The notes under the pieces are model-generated. The model was not told the DNA's origin. It did not search any database and saw only the letters and a list, made by a program, of their open reading frames with translations. DNA of 64,000 nt from CAZSXU01 sp964610505 (GTDB lineage: Bacteria > Arandabacterota > Arandabacteria > JAGLYR01), in NCBI GenBank assembly GCA_964610505.1, contig CAZSXU010000022.1, positions 5,697-69,696 on the forward strand, in the 5' to 3' direction. How positions within the stretch are numbered: position 1 is the first letter of the stretch; every line of letters starts with the position of its first letter. A program made the position numbers and the translations under genes. This document shows positions 36,569-46,066 of this stretch, one piece after another.

Positions 36569-37387
36569 CTACTCCTCGAAAACCTTCTTGACCCTACCCC
36601 ACGTGGTTCGATCTGTCCCGCTCGCCTGACCCTGGTAACATGCGGGCCAGCCGGTGCAGGTGTCATGACAGGTGTCCCCACCTTCGCACGTTGTCGACCC
36701 ATCGCAGGTCGGCCAACTTCCGCACGTCATCTGACAGGTCTCGGTGCCGTCGCAGGTGTAGTTGCCCTGGAACGTGTACGCTGGACGACAGCAGTCCGGA
36801 GTACCGTCGCACGTCAGGCCGGCTCCGTCACAGGTCGAGCTCCAGCAGGTGAAGAGCCCATCGCAGGTCTCTTCGCCGTGACACGTAGACTGTGCATCGC
36901 ACGTGTAGAACCTGGCGCATGTCTCCGTGGCGTCGCACGTGGGGACGGCCGTATCGCAGGTTGGCGCGCCGACGTCATAGGTGAGGCCCCAACAATCCGC
37001 CGAATCCCGGTCACAGGTTACTCCGCCGTAGCAGGTTTCCTGAGGCGCGCATGTGATGTCACAGGTCGGCTGCGCGTCACACGTATGTACTCCCGCGCAG
37101 GTTTCCCCGCCGTCACAGGTTGGCCCGCCCATACAGGTCGGCAGACATGACGAGGTTATTCGCTTCCCCTCAAACGTTGATTCCGAGGATCCGGTGTAGG
37201 CGTCACCCACCGTTGCCTGGGCGACTTCGTTGCCTGCACCCTCCAGGCGACCGACGGCATCGGACAGCAACGACTCAAACACCGGAGAGCTCGCGTGTTC
37301 GGCAGGTTCAGTCCGATGCGTGCTAGGCGCATTGTGGACTGCGAAGTGATGGTCTTCTCGGCAAGGGGTTTCCCCTGATGGAGTCAT
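36569..37387 (-). CDS. Cysteine-ladder protein with six-residue TC repeats and C-terminal TWGRVK tag
   Basis: Up to 272 residues. From about residue 80 onward the chain is a run of hexads of the form TC-[D/A/Y/E]-G-x-x, giving about 29 Cys in roughly 160 residues (for example TCDGGETCAGVHTC, C-x5-C spacing with occasional C-x3-C). The end, TTWGRVKKVFEE, matches the end of the neighbouring CBM6-type product (PTWGRIKNLFR). The regular period suggests a narrow disulfide-laddered solenoid or a modified peptide. The start is uncertain: ATG 37387 is the only ATG, but bases 37377-37568 look like a transposase remnant on the other strand, so GTG at 37282 or 37210 may be the true start. No signal peptide is obvious with any of these. 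I do not recognise a family. Confidence 0.65.
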   Translation of the reverse strand: MTPSGETPCREDHHFAVHNAPSTHRTEPAEHASSPVFESLLSDAVGRLEGAGNEVAQATVGDAYTGSSESTFEGKRITSSCLPTCMGGPTCDGGETCAGVHTCDAQPTCDITCAPQETCYGGVTCDRDSADCWGLTYDVGAPTCDTAVPTCDATETCARFYTCDAQSTCHGEETCDGLFTCWSSTCDGAGLTCDGTPDCCRPAYTFQGNYTCDGTETCQMTCGSWPTCDGSTTCEGGDTCHDTCTGWPACYQGQASGTDRTTWGRVKKVFEE

Positions 37388-37568
37388 CTCCGACTGGTCG
37401 GCTTGGCTCCGGGAGGAGGACGATAAGCGGACGGTCAAGACGATTCGCAAGTACACCCACACCGGATTGCCATGCGGAGGGAAGGCGTTCGTTGATCGAT
37501 TGGAGAAGACGCTGGGACGGTCGCTCGGGCCCAAGAAGAAAAGCTGTAAACTCTTACATGGTAATTAA
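37377..37568 (+). pseudogene. C-terminal remnant of a REP-associated (IS200-like, RAYT) transposase
   Basis: An open frame of about 63 codons reads DWSAWLREEDDKRTVKTIRK, then YTHTGLPCGGKAFVDRLEK, then LGRSLGPKKKSCK, and stops at 37566-37568. This is the typical end of RAYT proteins (HTRTGRPLG-x-xFVERLE...GRxLxPKKxGxK). The N-terminal part with the HUH and Tyr motifs is missing: a stop codon lies at 37347-37349 in frame. Bits of sequence such as CTCTGTCCCTATT (37585) and GTCTGTCCCCGAAAATTCC (38409) around it resemble ends of such elements. Probably an old deletion remnant. Confidence 0.7.
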
Positions 37569-37605
37569 TTATGCGAGTACTGGCTCTGTCCCTATTAACA
37601 CTGAG

Positions 37606-37623
37606 TCTCTGCAATCTGTGGCT
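37606..37623 (-). repeat. CAGATT-family unit, inverted copy
   Basis: TCTCTGCAATCTGTGGCT, one copy of the dispersed repeat, between the transposase remnant and the promoter at 37651. Confidence 0.55.
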
Positions 37624-37650
37624 GGCTCTTGATCTTGTTCTCATGGAAGA

Positions 37651-37679
37651 TTGACTTTTCGCAGCGCATGCGATAGAAT
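37651..37679 (+). promoter_or_regulatory. Promoter of the CBM6-type gene
   Basis: TTGACT (37651-37656), 17 bp, TAGAAT (37674-37679), 47 bp before the ATG. Near-consensus. Confidence 0.65.
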
Positions 37680-37726
37680 TAGCGTATCGCTCAATATAGG
37701 TTGGACACATAGAGGGGGGTACGCTC

Positions 37727-38284
37727 GTGGGACGCATAGTGACGGTTGTGGTGATGCTGGGGGTCGTTACAGTACCCAGCGTGTCGGTATCGCAGACGGT
37801 TACCGTGGAGGCCGAGACCTTCACAGCCTATGGGAATATCGCGGGAGCTCCCATTGGTGTGGTGGGCTGCTCGTATGCCAGTGGGGGCCAGGCCGTCGAC
37901 GGGTTCGACATCGCCGAGGAATGGGTCCGCCTCCTTGTCACGTTTCCGGAGGATGGACTGTACGCGAATCGTCTCCGTTCGGCCGGGCCGCTCGGGCTGA
38001 CCAGCACGGTCCGCCTGACGCTCGTGACCGCCAGCAAGAACGGGGATACCCAGGTCTCCGAGATCGAGACCTACGGCGATGGCATTGGGTGAACGACTGT
38101 CTACAACTGGTTCGCCGGGAGCGAGCCGTTCGACGTTGTCGCCGGAACGTATCCGTTGGACGTATTCCTGGTCGCCGGGGATTGGACCCGACTCGACGCC
38201 GTTGAGCTGGAATGGTCCGGGGTTTCAAGCGTCCTGGATGAACCTCGACCCACCTGGGGGCGGATCAAGAATCTGTTCCGGTAG
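37727..38284 (+). pseudogene. Secreted CBM6-like protein interrupted by an in-frame UGA
   Basis: ATG 37727 opens a frame with a signal peptide (GRIVTVVVMLGVVTVPSVSV) and a carbohydrate-binding family 6/35-like domain: TVEAETFTAYGNI, CSYASGGQAVDGFD, EEWVRLLVTFPEDGLY. TGA occurs at 38090-38092 (codon 122), yet the same frame continues for 63 codons with the missing last strands (TTVYNWF, GTYPLDVFL, LDAVELEW) and ends PTWGRIKNLFR at the TAG 38282-38284. Trp (TGG) is the likely ancestral residue. I see no SECIS-like hairpin after the UGA. So it is a recent nonsense mutation, a sequencing error, or readthrough. The tail matches that of the cysteine-ladder protein. Confidence 0.75.
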
Positions 38285-38348
38285 CGGTCTTACGCAAGTT
38301 GCATTGTTCTCCCTGCCTTCGCGGCCTCACATCCTATTCACCCTGAGA

Positions 38349-38377
38349 GAGCGACCGGGGTCTTGCGCCGGTCGCTC
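38349..38377 (+). terminator. Hairpin after the CBM6-type gene
   Basis: GAGCGACCGG (38349-38358) pairs with CCGGTCGCTC (38368-38377) over a 9-base loop. There is no T-run, so intrinsic termination is uncertain. Confidence 0.45.
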
Positions 38378-38508
38378 GTCGGGTGCTCAGTCCTTGGGGT
38401 TTGGAAGTCTGTCCCCGAAAATTCCTTGCCAATCTGTTATGGACAAGTAGTGCCGCAAGGATCCACAATAAGCTGGCAAAGGCGACGACGTCCCGGAAGC
38501 CCCCCGGT

Positions 38509-38560
38509 ATCTGTGTAGTCTGCGGATGGTTTCAGGTTCTGAATCTGTATAGTCTGCGGA
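38509..38560 (-). repeat. CAGATT-family units supplying a ribosome-binding site
   Basis: ATCTGTGTAGTCTGCGGAT and AATCTGTATAGTCTGCGGA are two inverted-orientation copies. The last unit runs into GCGGAGGAAGCAATC and thus provides the Shine-Dalgarno GGAGG of the peptidase gene at 38571. Confidence 0.6.
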
Positions 38561-38570
38561 GGAAGCAATC

Positions 38571-39752
38571 ATGTACAGACTCCCCCTGCTCTTGATCGTC
38601 GTTCTCATCTCTGTGCTATCCGTGGGATTCTCACAGACTCTCGTAGCCACAGCACAGGACAAGACCGCCGTCAGCGACACAACACTCACCTTCACCACTG
38701 TGAAAGAAGTCGAATCCACCTCCGTTAAGGATCAAGGCTGGACTCCCACGTGCTGGTGTTTCTCGACGATTTCATTCCTTGAATCCGAGCTGCTGCGAAT
38801 GGGGAAGGATACCCTTGATCTGTCTGAGATGTTCATTGTGAGACACACCTATCCGCGTAAAGCAGTCCGCTACGTCAGATTACATGGAAACACCGTCTTT
38901 GCGGGAGGCGGCCTTTCGCACGATGTCATGGGTACGATTCGGGAAGCCGGTCTTGTGCCGGAAGAGATCTATGAAGGCAGGCGTGTTGACGCTACCAGGC
39001 ACGACCACAATGAAATGGCCGCTGTTCTTAAGGGAGCAGCGGATGGGATCGTCAAGAATACAAGTGGACGACTGACTCCGGTGTGGCCGACCTGCATCGA
39101 GGCGATTCTGGACACGTACCTGGGGAAGCCGCCGGCCAGTTTCGTTTTCCACGGCGAAGAGTACACACCCGAATCCTTTCTAAAGGAACTGGGTCTTGAT
39201 CCAGATGCCTATGTGGAAATCACCTCCTTCACCCACCATCCTCTCTACTCGAGGTTCATACTGGAACTCCCTGACAACTGGGCTCTGAGTGAGTATTACA
39301 ATGTCCCGCTGGACGACTTCATGCTGGTTATCGATCGTGCACTTGGGAGTGGATATTCGATCGTCTGGGATGGAGACACGAGTGAATGGAGTTTTGGCGC
39401 TGTAGAGGGGGTAGCCCTCCTACCGGCAGAGGACTGGAGGGATGAAGGAGAAGGGGATCAAACCTGCGGGGCACGTCGACCGGAGAAGGAGGTCACCCAG
39501 GAAGTTCGGCAGGAGTTATTCGATAACTACAGCTCTACCGACAATCATCTGATGCATATCATTGGCACAGCCGAGGACCAGGACGGTAAGAGGTACTATA
39601 TCGCGAAGGATTCATTTGGCGAGAAGGGCAAGAAATACGGTGGTTTGATGTACCTGTCCGAGGCCTATGTGCGTGCCAAGACGATAGCGATCATGGTACA
39701 CACAAATGCGATCCCCAGGGAATTGCGTCGGAAGTTGTCGATAGACGGATAG
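38571..39752 (+). CDS. Secreted papain-like (C1B/bleomycin-hydrolase-type) peptidase
   Basis: 393 residues with a signal peptide (residues 1-21). The catalytic site is recognisable: SVKDQGWTPTCWCFSTISFLESELLR holds the oxyanion Gln and nucleophile Cys (in its DQG and CWCF parts), and the later HLMHIIGTAEDQDGKRYYIAK carries the catalytic His. The third position reads KDSFGE where C1 peptidases usually have NSWG, so Asn is replaced by Asp. This also occurs in some bacterial C1B aminopeptidase-like proteins. A charged insert near residue 300 holds EGDQTCGARR. GC content is visibly lower than in flanking genes, suggesting transfer. Periplasmic or extracellular. Confidence 0.8.
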   Translation: MYRLPLLLIVVLISVLSVGFSQTLVATAQDKTAVSDTTLTFTTVKEVESTSVKDQGWTPTCWCFSTISFLESELLRMGKDTLDLSEMFIVRHTYPRKAVRYVRLHGNTVFAGGGLSHDVMGTIREAGLVPEEIYEGRRVDATRHDHNEMAAVLKGAADGIVKNTSGRLTPVWPTCIEAILDTYLGKPPASFVFHGEEYTPESFLKELGLDPDAYVEITSFTHHPLYSRFILELPDNWALSEYYNVPLDDFMLVIDRALGSGYSIVWDGDTSEWSFGAVEGVALLPAEDWRDEGEGDQTCGARRPEKEVTQEVRQELFDNYSSTDNHLMHIIGTAEDQDGKRYYIAKDSFGEKGKKYGGLMYLSEAYVRAKTIAIMVHTNAIPRELRRKLSIDG

Positions 39753-40074
39753 AAGCACGGCGGACCAGAGGAGCGCAATACTCCGCCCATTCGTCTTGAC
39801 AGCGTCCCGCGGCGGTGATACAGTTACACTGCTTTTCCGACGACGTCAGAACGAACCGCCCGTTCTAACCGGCATTTCTCAACAGCCTCGTCCGAGGAAT
39901 GCGGGTTAGCCCCGCCTGGGCGAGGAATCTCGCCGGAGTGTACGCAAGGGTTCTCGGCGTTGGTTCCTTTTTCATCTTTTCAGCAATCGTAGCAGGTCGT
40001 TCAAGTTCCAAGGGAGAACGGCCGAAATGCCTTGGGTGACCGGGGGTTCGGCCGGTCAACAGAAGGGGTGCGGT
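39753..40074 (+). other. Long structured leader of the lysine transaminase gene
   Basis: Between the promoter at 39795 and ATG 40075 lie four compact hairpins: AGAACG/CGTTCT (39848-39866), CCTCG/CGAGG (39886-39897), GCGGG/CCCGC (39901-39915) and GGCGAG/CTCGCC (39919-39934). A T-rich stretch follows near 39961-39979. It does not show the conserved lysine-riboswitch core that I know. Confidence 0.4.
39795..39823 (+). promoter_or_regulatory. Strong promoter of the lysine transaminase gene
   Basis: TTGACA (39795-39800), 17 bp, TACAGT (39818-39823). The predicted transcript has a leader of about 245 bases. Confidence 0.65.
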
Positions 40075-41409
40075 ATGTCTGTGGCAAAGGGCATGGAGAT
40101 CAAACCCAACAACGTTCACGCCGTCCTCGGGAAGAAGATGCTGGTCGATGGAATGTCTCTCGTCTTCGACGTGGAGAAGAGCCACGGCAACTGGGTGCAC
40201 GACGCGCTGACGGGCGAGGACTATCTGGATTTCTTCGCTCTCTTCGCCTCTTCCCCGATCGGGTACAACCATCCGACGCTGGTGTCGGACGAGTTCAGAG
40301 AGAAGCTGGGAAGGGTCGCGGCCAACAAGCCGACCAACTCGGACGTCTACTCGGTGGAGATGGCCGAGTTCGTGGATACCTTTTGTCGGGTCGCCGTGCC
40401 CGAGCCCTTCAAGTATCTCTTCTTCATCGACGGGGGAGCGCTGGCCGTCGAGAACGCGCTGAAGGCCGCCTTCGACTGGAAAGTCCGCAAGAATCAGTCC
40501 GCGGGCAAGGGGGAGAAGGGGTATCAGGTGATCCACTTCCAGCAGGCCTTCCACGGCCGCTCGGGGTATACGCTGTCTCTGACCAACACCGCAGATCCGG
40601 CGAAAACGCAGTACTTCCCGAAATTCCAGTGGCCGAGAATCAAGAATCCGAAGCTCACTTTCCCGGTGGACGACAAGATCCTGTCCGAAGTCAAGGCGGC
40701 GGAAGACGAGGCGCTGGCCCAGATCCACGAGGCGATCCGGAACCACCCGGACGACATCGCCGCCATCATCATCGAGCCGATCCAGGGCGAGGGGGGGGAC
40801 AATCACTTTCGGCCGGAGTTCTTCGCGGCGCTTCGGAAGATCGCCGACGAGAACGAGATGCTCCTCATCTATGATGAAGTCCAGACCGGGCTCGGGGCCA
40901 CGGGCAGAATGTGGTGCTGGCAGCACATCGGTGTGGCTCCCGACATCCTGGCTTTCGGAAAGAAGACCCAGGTCTGCGGAATCATGGCGAGCGGGCGGAT
41001 GGACGAGGTTCCCAAGAATGTATTCCGTGTGTCGAGCCGGATCAATTCCACATGGGGGGGCAACCTGACCGATATGGTCCGGTGTACCCGGTACCTTCAG
41101 GTCATTGAGGAAGAACATCTGGTCGAAAACGCGGCCGCAAGCGGGGAACACCTGCTCGCGAAGCTTGAGGAACTCAAAGAGAGGTTTCCCGACATCGTGA
41201 GCAACATAAGGGGCCGGGGTTGTTTTTCGGCCTTCGATCTTCCGAATCCCGAGATTCGAGACAAGCTCATCGAACTCGCCTATGAACGGAAGCTCCTGAT
41301 CTTCAAGGGTGGAGTCCGGAGCATCCGCTTCCGGCCGGCGCTCACGATCTCCCGGGAGGAGATCGATCTCGGCGTCGGCCTCCTGGGCGAGTGTCTGACG
41401 GCGATATAG
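40075..41409 (+). CDS. lat: L-lysine 6-transaminase
   Basis: 444 residues from ATG 40075, with AAGGGG six bases upstream; an in-frame ATG at 40027 is less likely. A class III PLP aminotransferase with the sequence pattern of lysine epsilon-aminotransferase: FALFASSPIGYNHP, FFIDGGALAVENALKAAFDWK, AAIIIEPIQGEGGDNHF, LIYDEVQTGLGATGR, and the PLP-lysine in AFGKKTQVCG (Lys296 or 297). It converts L-lysine and 2-oxoglutarate to aminoadipate semialdehyde and glutamate, for lysine catabolism or osmolyte/antibiotic precursors. No aminoadipate dehydrogenase gene is nearby. Cytoplasmic. Confidence 0.92.
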   Translation: MSVAKGMEIKPNNVHAVLGKKMLVDGMSLVFDVEKSHGNWVHDALTGEDYLDFFALFASSPIGYNHPTLVSDEFREKLGRVAANKPTNSDVYSVEMAEFVDTFCRVAVPEPFKYLFFIDGGALAVENALKAAFDWKVRKNQSAGKGEKGYQVIHFQQAFHGRSGYTLSLTNTADPAKTQYFPKFQWPRIKNPKLTFPVDDKILSEVKAAEDEALAQIHEAIRNHPDDIAAIIIEPIQGEGGDNHFRPEFFAALRKIADENEMLLIYDEVQTGLGATGRMWCWQHIGVAPDILAFGKKTQVCGIMASGRMDEVPKNVFRVSSRINSTWGGNLTDMVRCTRYLQVIEEEHLVENAAASGEHLLAKLEELKERFPDIVSNIRGRGCFSAFDLPNPEIRDKLIELAYERKLLIFKGGVRSIRFRPALTISREEIDLGVGLLGECLTAI

Positions 41410-41442
41410 GGCACGGTTGGGGTCTCCTCCAGCTGCTGGCCC

Positions 41443-42471
41443 GTGGTCACGTCGAGGAGCCGACATCCGGTGGAACCCCATCGATCCAATGAACCCACGC
41501 GCGCCGGTTTCGTTGAGAGGGCCGGCGCGTTTTCTCTTGATCTGCTGCTGGTGATCTGGATTTACACGGCCGCTCTGCATCTCGCCGTCCGCCAACCTCT
41601 CTCGGGCGGTGTCGTGTCCTTTCTTAAGTGGTATGGGGCGATCCTCCTTGGGCTGGCGATCGTATCCTTCGCGTACTTCGCACGTCTGAACTCCGGCGGC
41701 CGACAGACCCTGGGCAAGCGGGTGTTTGGGCTTCGCACCGTCCAGTCCGGCGGTGGACCCGTTCGCCTGCGGCAGAGCCTGTTCCGGAGCTATGCGTACC
41801 TGATCTCCGAGGCGGTGTTCTACCTGGGGTTCCTGTGGGTTCTGTGGGACCGCAGGCGGGAGGCGTGGCACGACAAGCTGGCCGGGACCACCGTCATTCT
41901 ACTTCGACCACAGACTCGGGGAAGCCGGGCCCTTGCCGGCCTCAGCTTTGCCTGTCTGATCCTATCCAGCCTGTTTCCCTCCACCGCCGTGAAGAGCCGG
42001 TTCCGGGCCTTCACCACGCCCACGTCGTCCATGGTGATGACGCTTCTCCCGGGCGACTACTTCATCGCCGACCTGGAGTTCCTGAAATTCCAATCGCTGG
42101 CGCGCGGGGACGTCATCGTCTTCGACCCCCCCAAGGGTGGGGATCAGGCGTACATCAAGCGGTGTGTGGCGCTGGCGGGGCAGAACGTCCGGGTGAGGCG
42201 GAACATGCTCTATCTCGAAGAGACGCCGGTGATCGAGCCTTACGTCTTCCTGAGCGGCTTCACTTCTCCCTACTCCGATTGGGGTCCGCTCGAGGTCCCG
42301 GGGGAAAGCATTTTCGTACTTGGGGACAACCGCGACAACAGCCTGGATTCTCGATACTTCGGCCCGCTGCCGCAGGATCACATTCTCGGCCGCGCGGATC
42401 TCATCTACTGGTCCATGGATGGAGAACGCGGCCTGCCGCGCGTGGATCGCCTGGGCAAGAAGATCGAATAA
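41443..42471 (+). CDS. lepB: RDD-domain/signal peptidase I fusion
   Basis: 342 residues from GTG 41443, or GTG 41470, which has GAGGAG ten bases upstream. Residues about 18-155 are an RDD-type membrane domain (RAGFVERAGAFSLDLLL, then the third-helix region ending REAWHDKLAGTTVIL). From about 180 the chain is a bacterial signal peptidase I: catalytic Ser196 in TPTSSMVMTLLPGD, general-base Lys239 in AYIKRCVALAGQ, and GDNRDNSLDSRYFGP. Usual LepB proteins have one or two helices at this place, not an RDD domain. It should cleave secretory signal peptides at the periplasmic face. The fusion is the unusual part. Confidence 0.88.
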   Translation: MVTSRSRHPVEPHRSNEPTRAGFVERAGAFSLDLLLVIWIYTAALHLAVRQPLSGGVVSFLKWYGAILLGLAIVSFAYFARLNSGGRQTLGKRVFGLRTVQSGGGPVRLRQSLFRSYAYLISEAVFYLGFLWVLWDRRREAWHDKLAGTTVILLRPQTRGSRALAGLSFACLILSSLFPSTAVKSRFRAFTTPTSSMVMTLLPGDYFIADLEFLKFQSLARGDVIVFDPPKGGDQAYIKRCVALAGQNVRVRRNMLYLEETPVIEPYVFLSGFTSPYSDWGPLEVPGESIFVLGDNRDNSLDSRYFGPLPQDHILGRADLIYWSMDGERGLPRVDRLGKKIE

Positions 42472-42488
42472 CAAGACCGAAACCTTTC

Positions 42489-42733
42489 ATCCGCAGATTA
42501 CGCAGATTACGCAGATTGGAAAACGGGGAGGCAAGTTCTTGCCTCCCCGGGGTGCGGCCATCACAACATGCCTTCCTACCTACGTATGTGACTCGGACTC
42601 CCTCCCGTAGCTTCCCAGGCGAAGATCAGAACGGGGAACAAGCCTTCGGCCTGGTCGTATGTTCGAATCGATGATTCGAACATACGATAGCATTCACCGA
42701 TTTGGATCTGCGTAATCTGCGCAATCTGCGGAT
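42489..42733. repeat. Composite CAGATT-family element with inverted ends and two hairpins
   Basis: Left end 42489-42519: three direct units CAGATTACG. Right end 42704-42733: three inverted units (GGATCTGCGTAATCTGCG and on). Inside are a perfect TT-loop hairpin at 42525-42548 (GGGGAGGCAAG/CTTGCCTCCCC), a CCCAGGCGA box near 42615, and a second hairpin at 42655-42687 (15-bp arms TCGTATGTTCGAATC, 3-base loop). It fills the space between the convergent lepB and leuS genes and could end both transcripts. Confidence 0.75.
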
Positions 42734-42755
42734 AGAACTCTTTTGTCGTCAATGT

Positions 42756-45179
<2,424 letters not shown>

Positions 45180-45217
45180 AGATCTGTCCGTCCTCTCTGT
45201 GACATACTTAAGCACGT

Positions 45218-45246
45218 AAGATACCGTCTGGCGGGCGGGAAATCAA
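45218..45246 (-). promoter_or_regulatory. Promoter of leuS
   Basis: Minus strand TTGATT (45246-45241), 17 bp, TATCTT (45223-45218), about 40 bp before the ATG. Confidence 0.6.
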
Positions 45247-45318
45247 GAGCGAATGGGCGAGTGGGCGAATAGGCGAATGGGAGAACATTCAACGGCCAGC
45301 CACAGATTGCACGGATTC
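45247..45318 (+). repeat. GGGCGAATA-type 9-bp tandem followed by CAGATT-type units
   Basis: 45247-45286 is a run of imperfect 9-bp units (GCGAATGGGCGAGTGGGCGA). It leads into CCACAGATTGCACGGATTC at 45300-45318. The same order (GGCGAA tract, then CAGATT units) is seen at 57957-58039 and, weakly, at 28785-28856. Confidence 0.6.
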
Positions 45319-45387
45319 AAACGCCAAGACCTTGTCCGCAGACTGTGCAGAGGGTCCCGAAGGGGCAAAGGGGCGCGCGGTCCTGGG

Positions 45388-46045
45388 ATGAGGGGTTCCG
45401 GTTTTCGGCTCTCGGCTTTCGGTTCTCTGCCGTATGGGCCTTGCGCTCCGGGAAGGGTTCGGCGTCTCTCCTCCACGGCAAGAAGGGGGGATTCGAATCG
45501 GCGAGCAGGGGGGTACCTCGCGGCGTTGAAAGATCCCTTGCCGTGTCGTCGTTCCGGCGAACCTTCCCCGTCGCCGGCCGGGTCTGTGGGATTATCGCCT
45601 CTCACCTTTAACCTGTCTGTTTCACAGGGCAAGGGGGCGAAGAATGGGGTCGTAAGGCTCGAGCGTAGGCTTTCCGGCCGAGCAGGGTACGGCTGTCTAC
45701 GCTGTGTCACGGGGCCTTCGCTCGAGCCCAAGGCCCCATCTTCGTCACCTTGCAGGGATGTCGCGCGGGCCTTTTGCCGCGGCAAAGGTCCGGCGTCTCT
45801 TGGCCACGAGCGTGAGTGAGGTTTTGAATCGGCAAGGAGGGCGGCGATTTGCTCGGGCCGAAACGCCACGCTCGGGCCTTCGATCCGGCGGACCTTCACC
45901 GCGGCCGGCCCGGGTTCGTGTGTTCCGGCTTTCGGCTCTCGGCTTTCGGATCTCTGCCGTACGGGCCTTGCGCTCCGGGAAGGGTACGGCGTCGTCCGGG
46001 CCACGCCGGAAGGGGGGAAGGGCGGGCGTGGAGCCCGCCCAAGGA
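45388..46045 (+). repeat. GC-rich long dispersed repeat, cluster 1
   Basis: Several degenerate copies of a unit of about 250 bp. Its landmarks in order are TTCGGCTCTCGGCTTTCG, CTGCCGTACGGGCCTTGCG, GGGTTCGGCGTCTCT, CCACG-x-AAGGGG, TTCGATCCGGCGGACCTTC and CGCCCGGCCCGGG. Copies begin near 45395, 45760 and 45928. The long frames through it on both strands are low-complexity and not gene-like. A hairpin GGGCGGGC/GCCCGCCC (46020-46040) closes the cluster next to the esterase gene. Confidence 0.65.
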
Positions 46046-46066
46046 TCGCGAGGGTTCGTGACGATC

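Noticed and set aside
38090..38140. Selenocysteine reading of the UGA in the CBM6-type gene
   Set aside because: No stable hairpin with a G-containing small loop follows at the proper distance. The expected residue in the family context is Trp.
39830..40074. Known lysine riboswitch before lat
   Set aside because: The conserved multi-helix core and sequence boxes are not recognisable; only short separate hairpins are seen.
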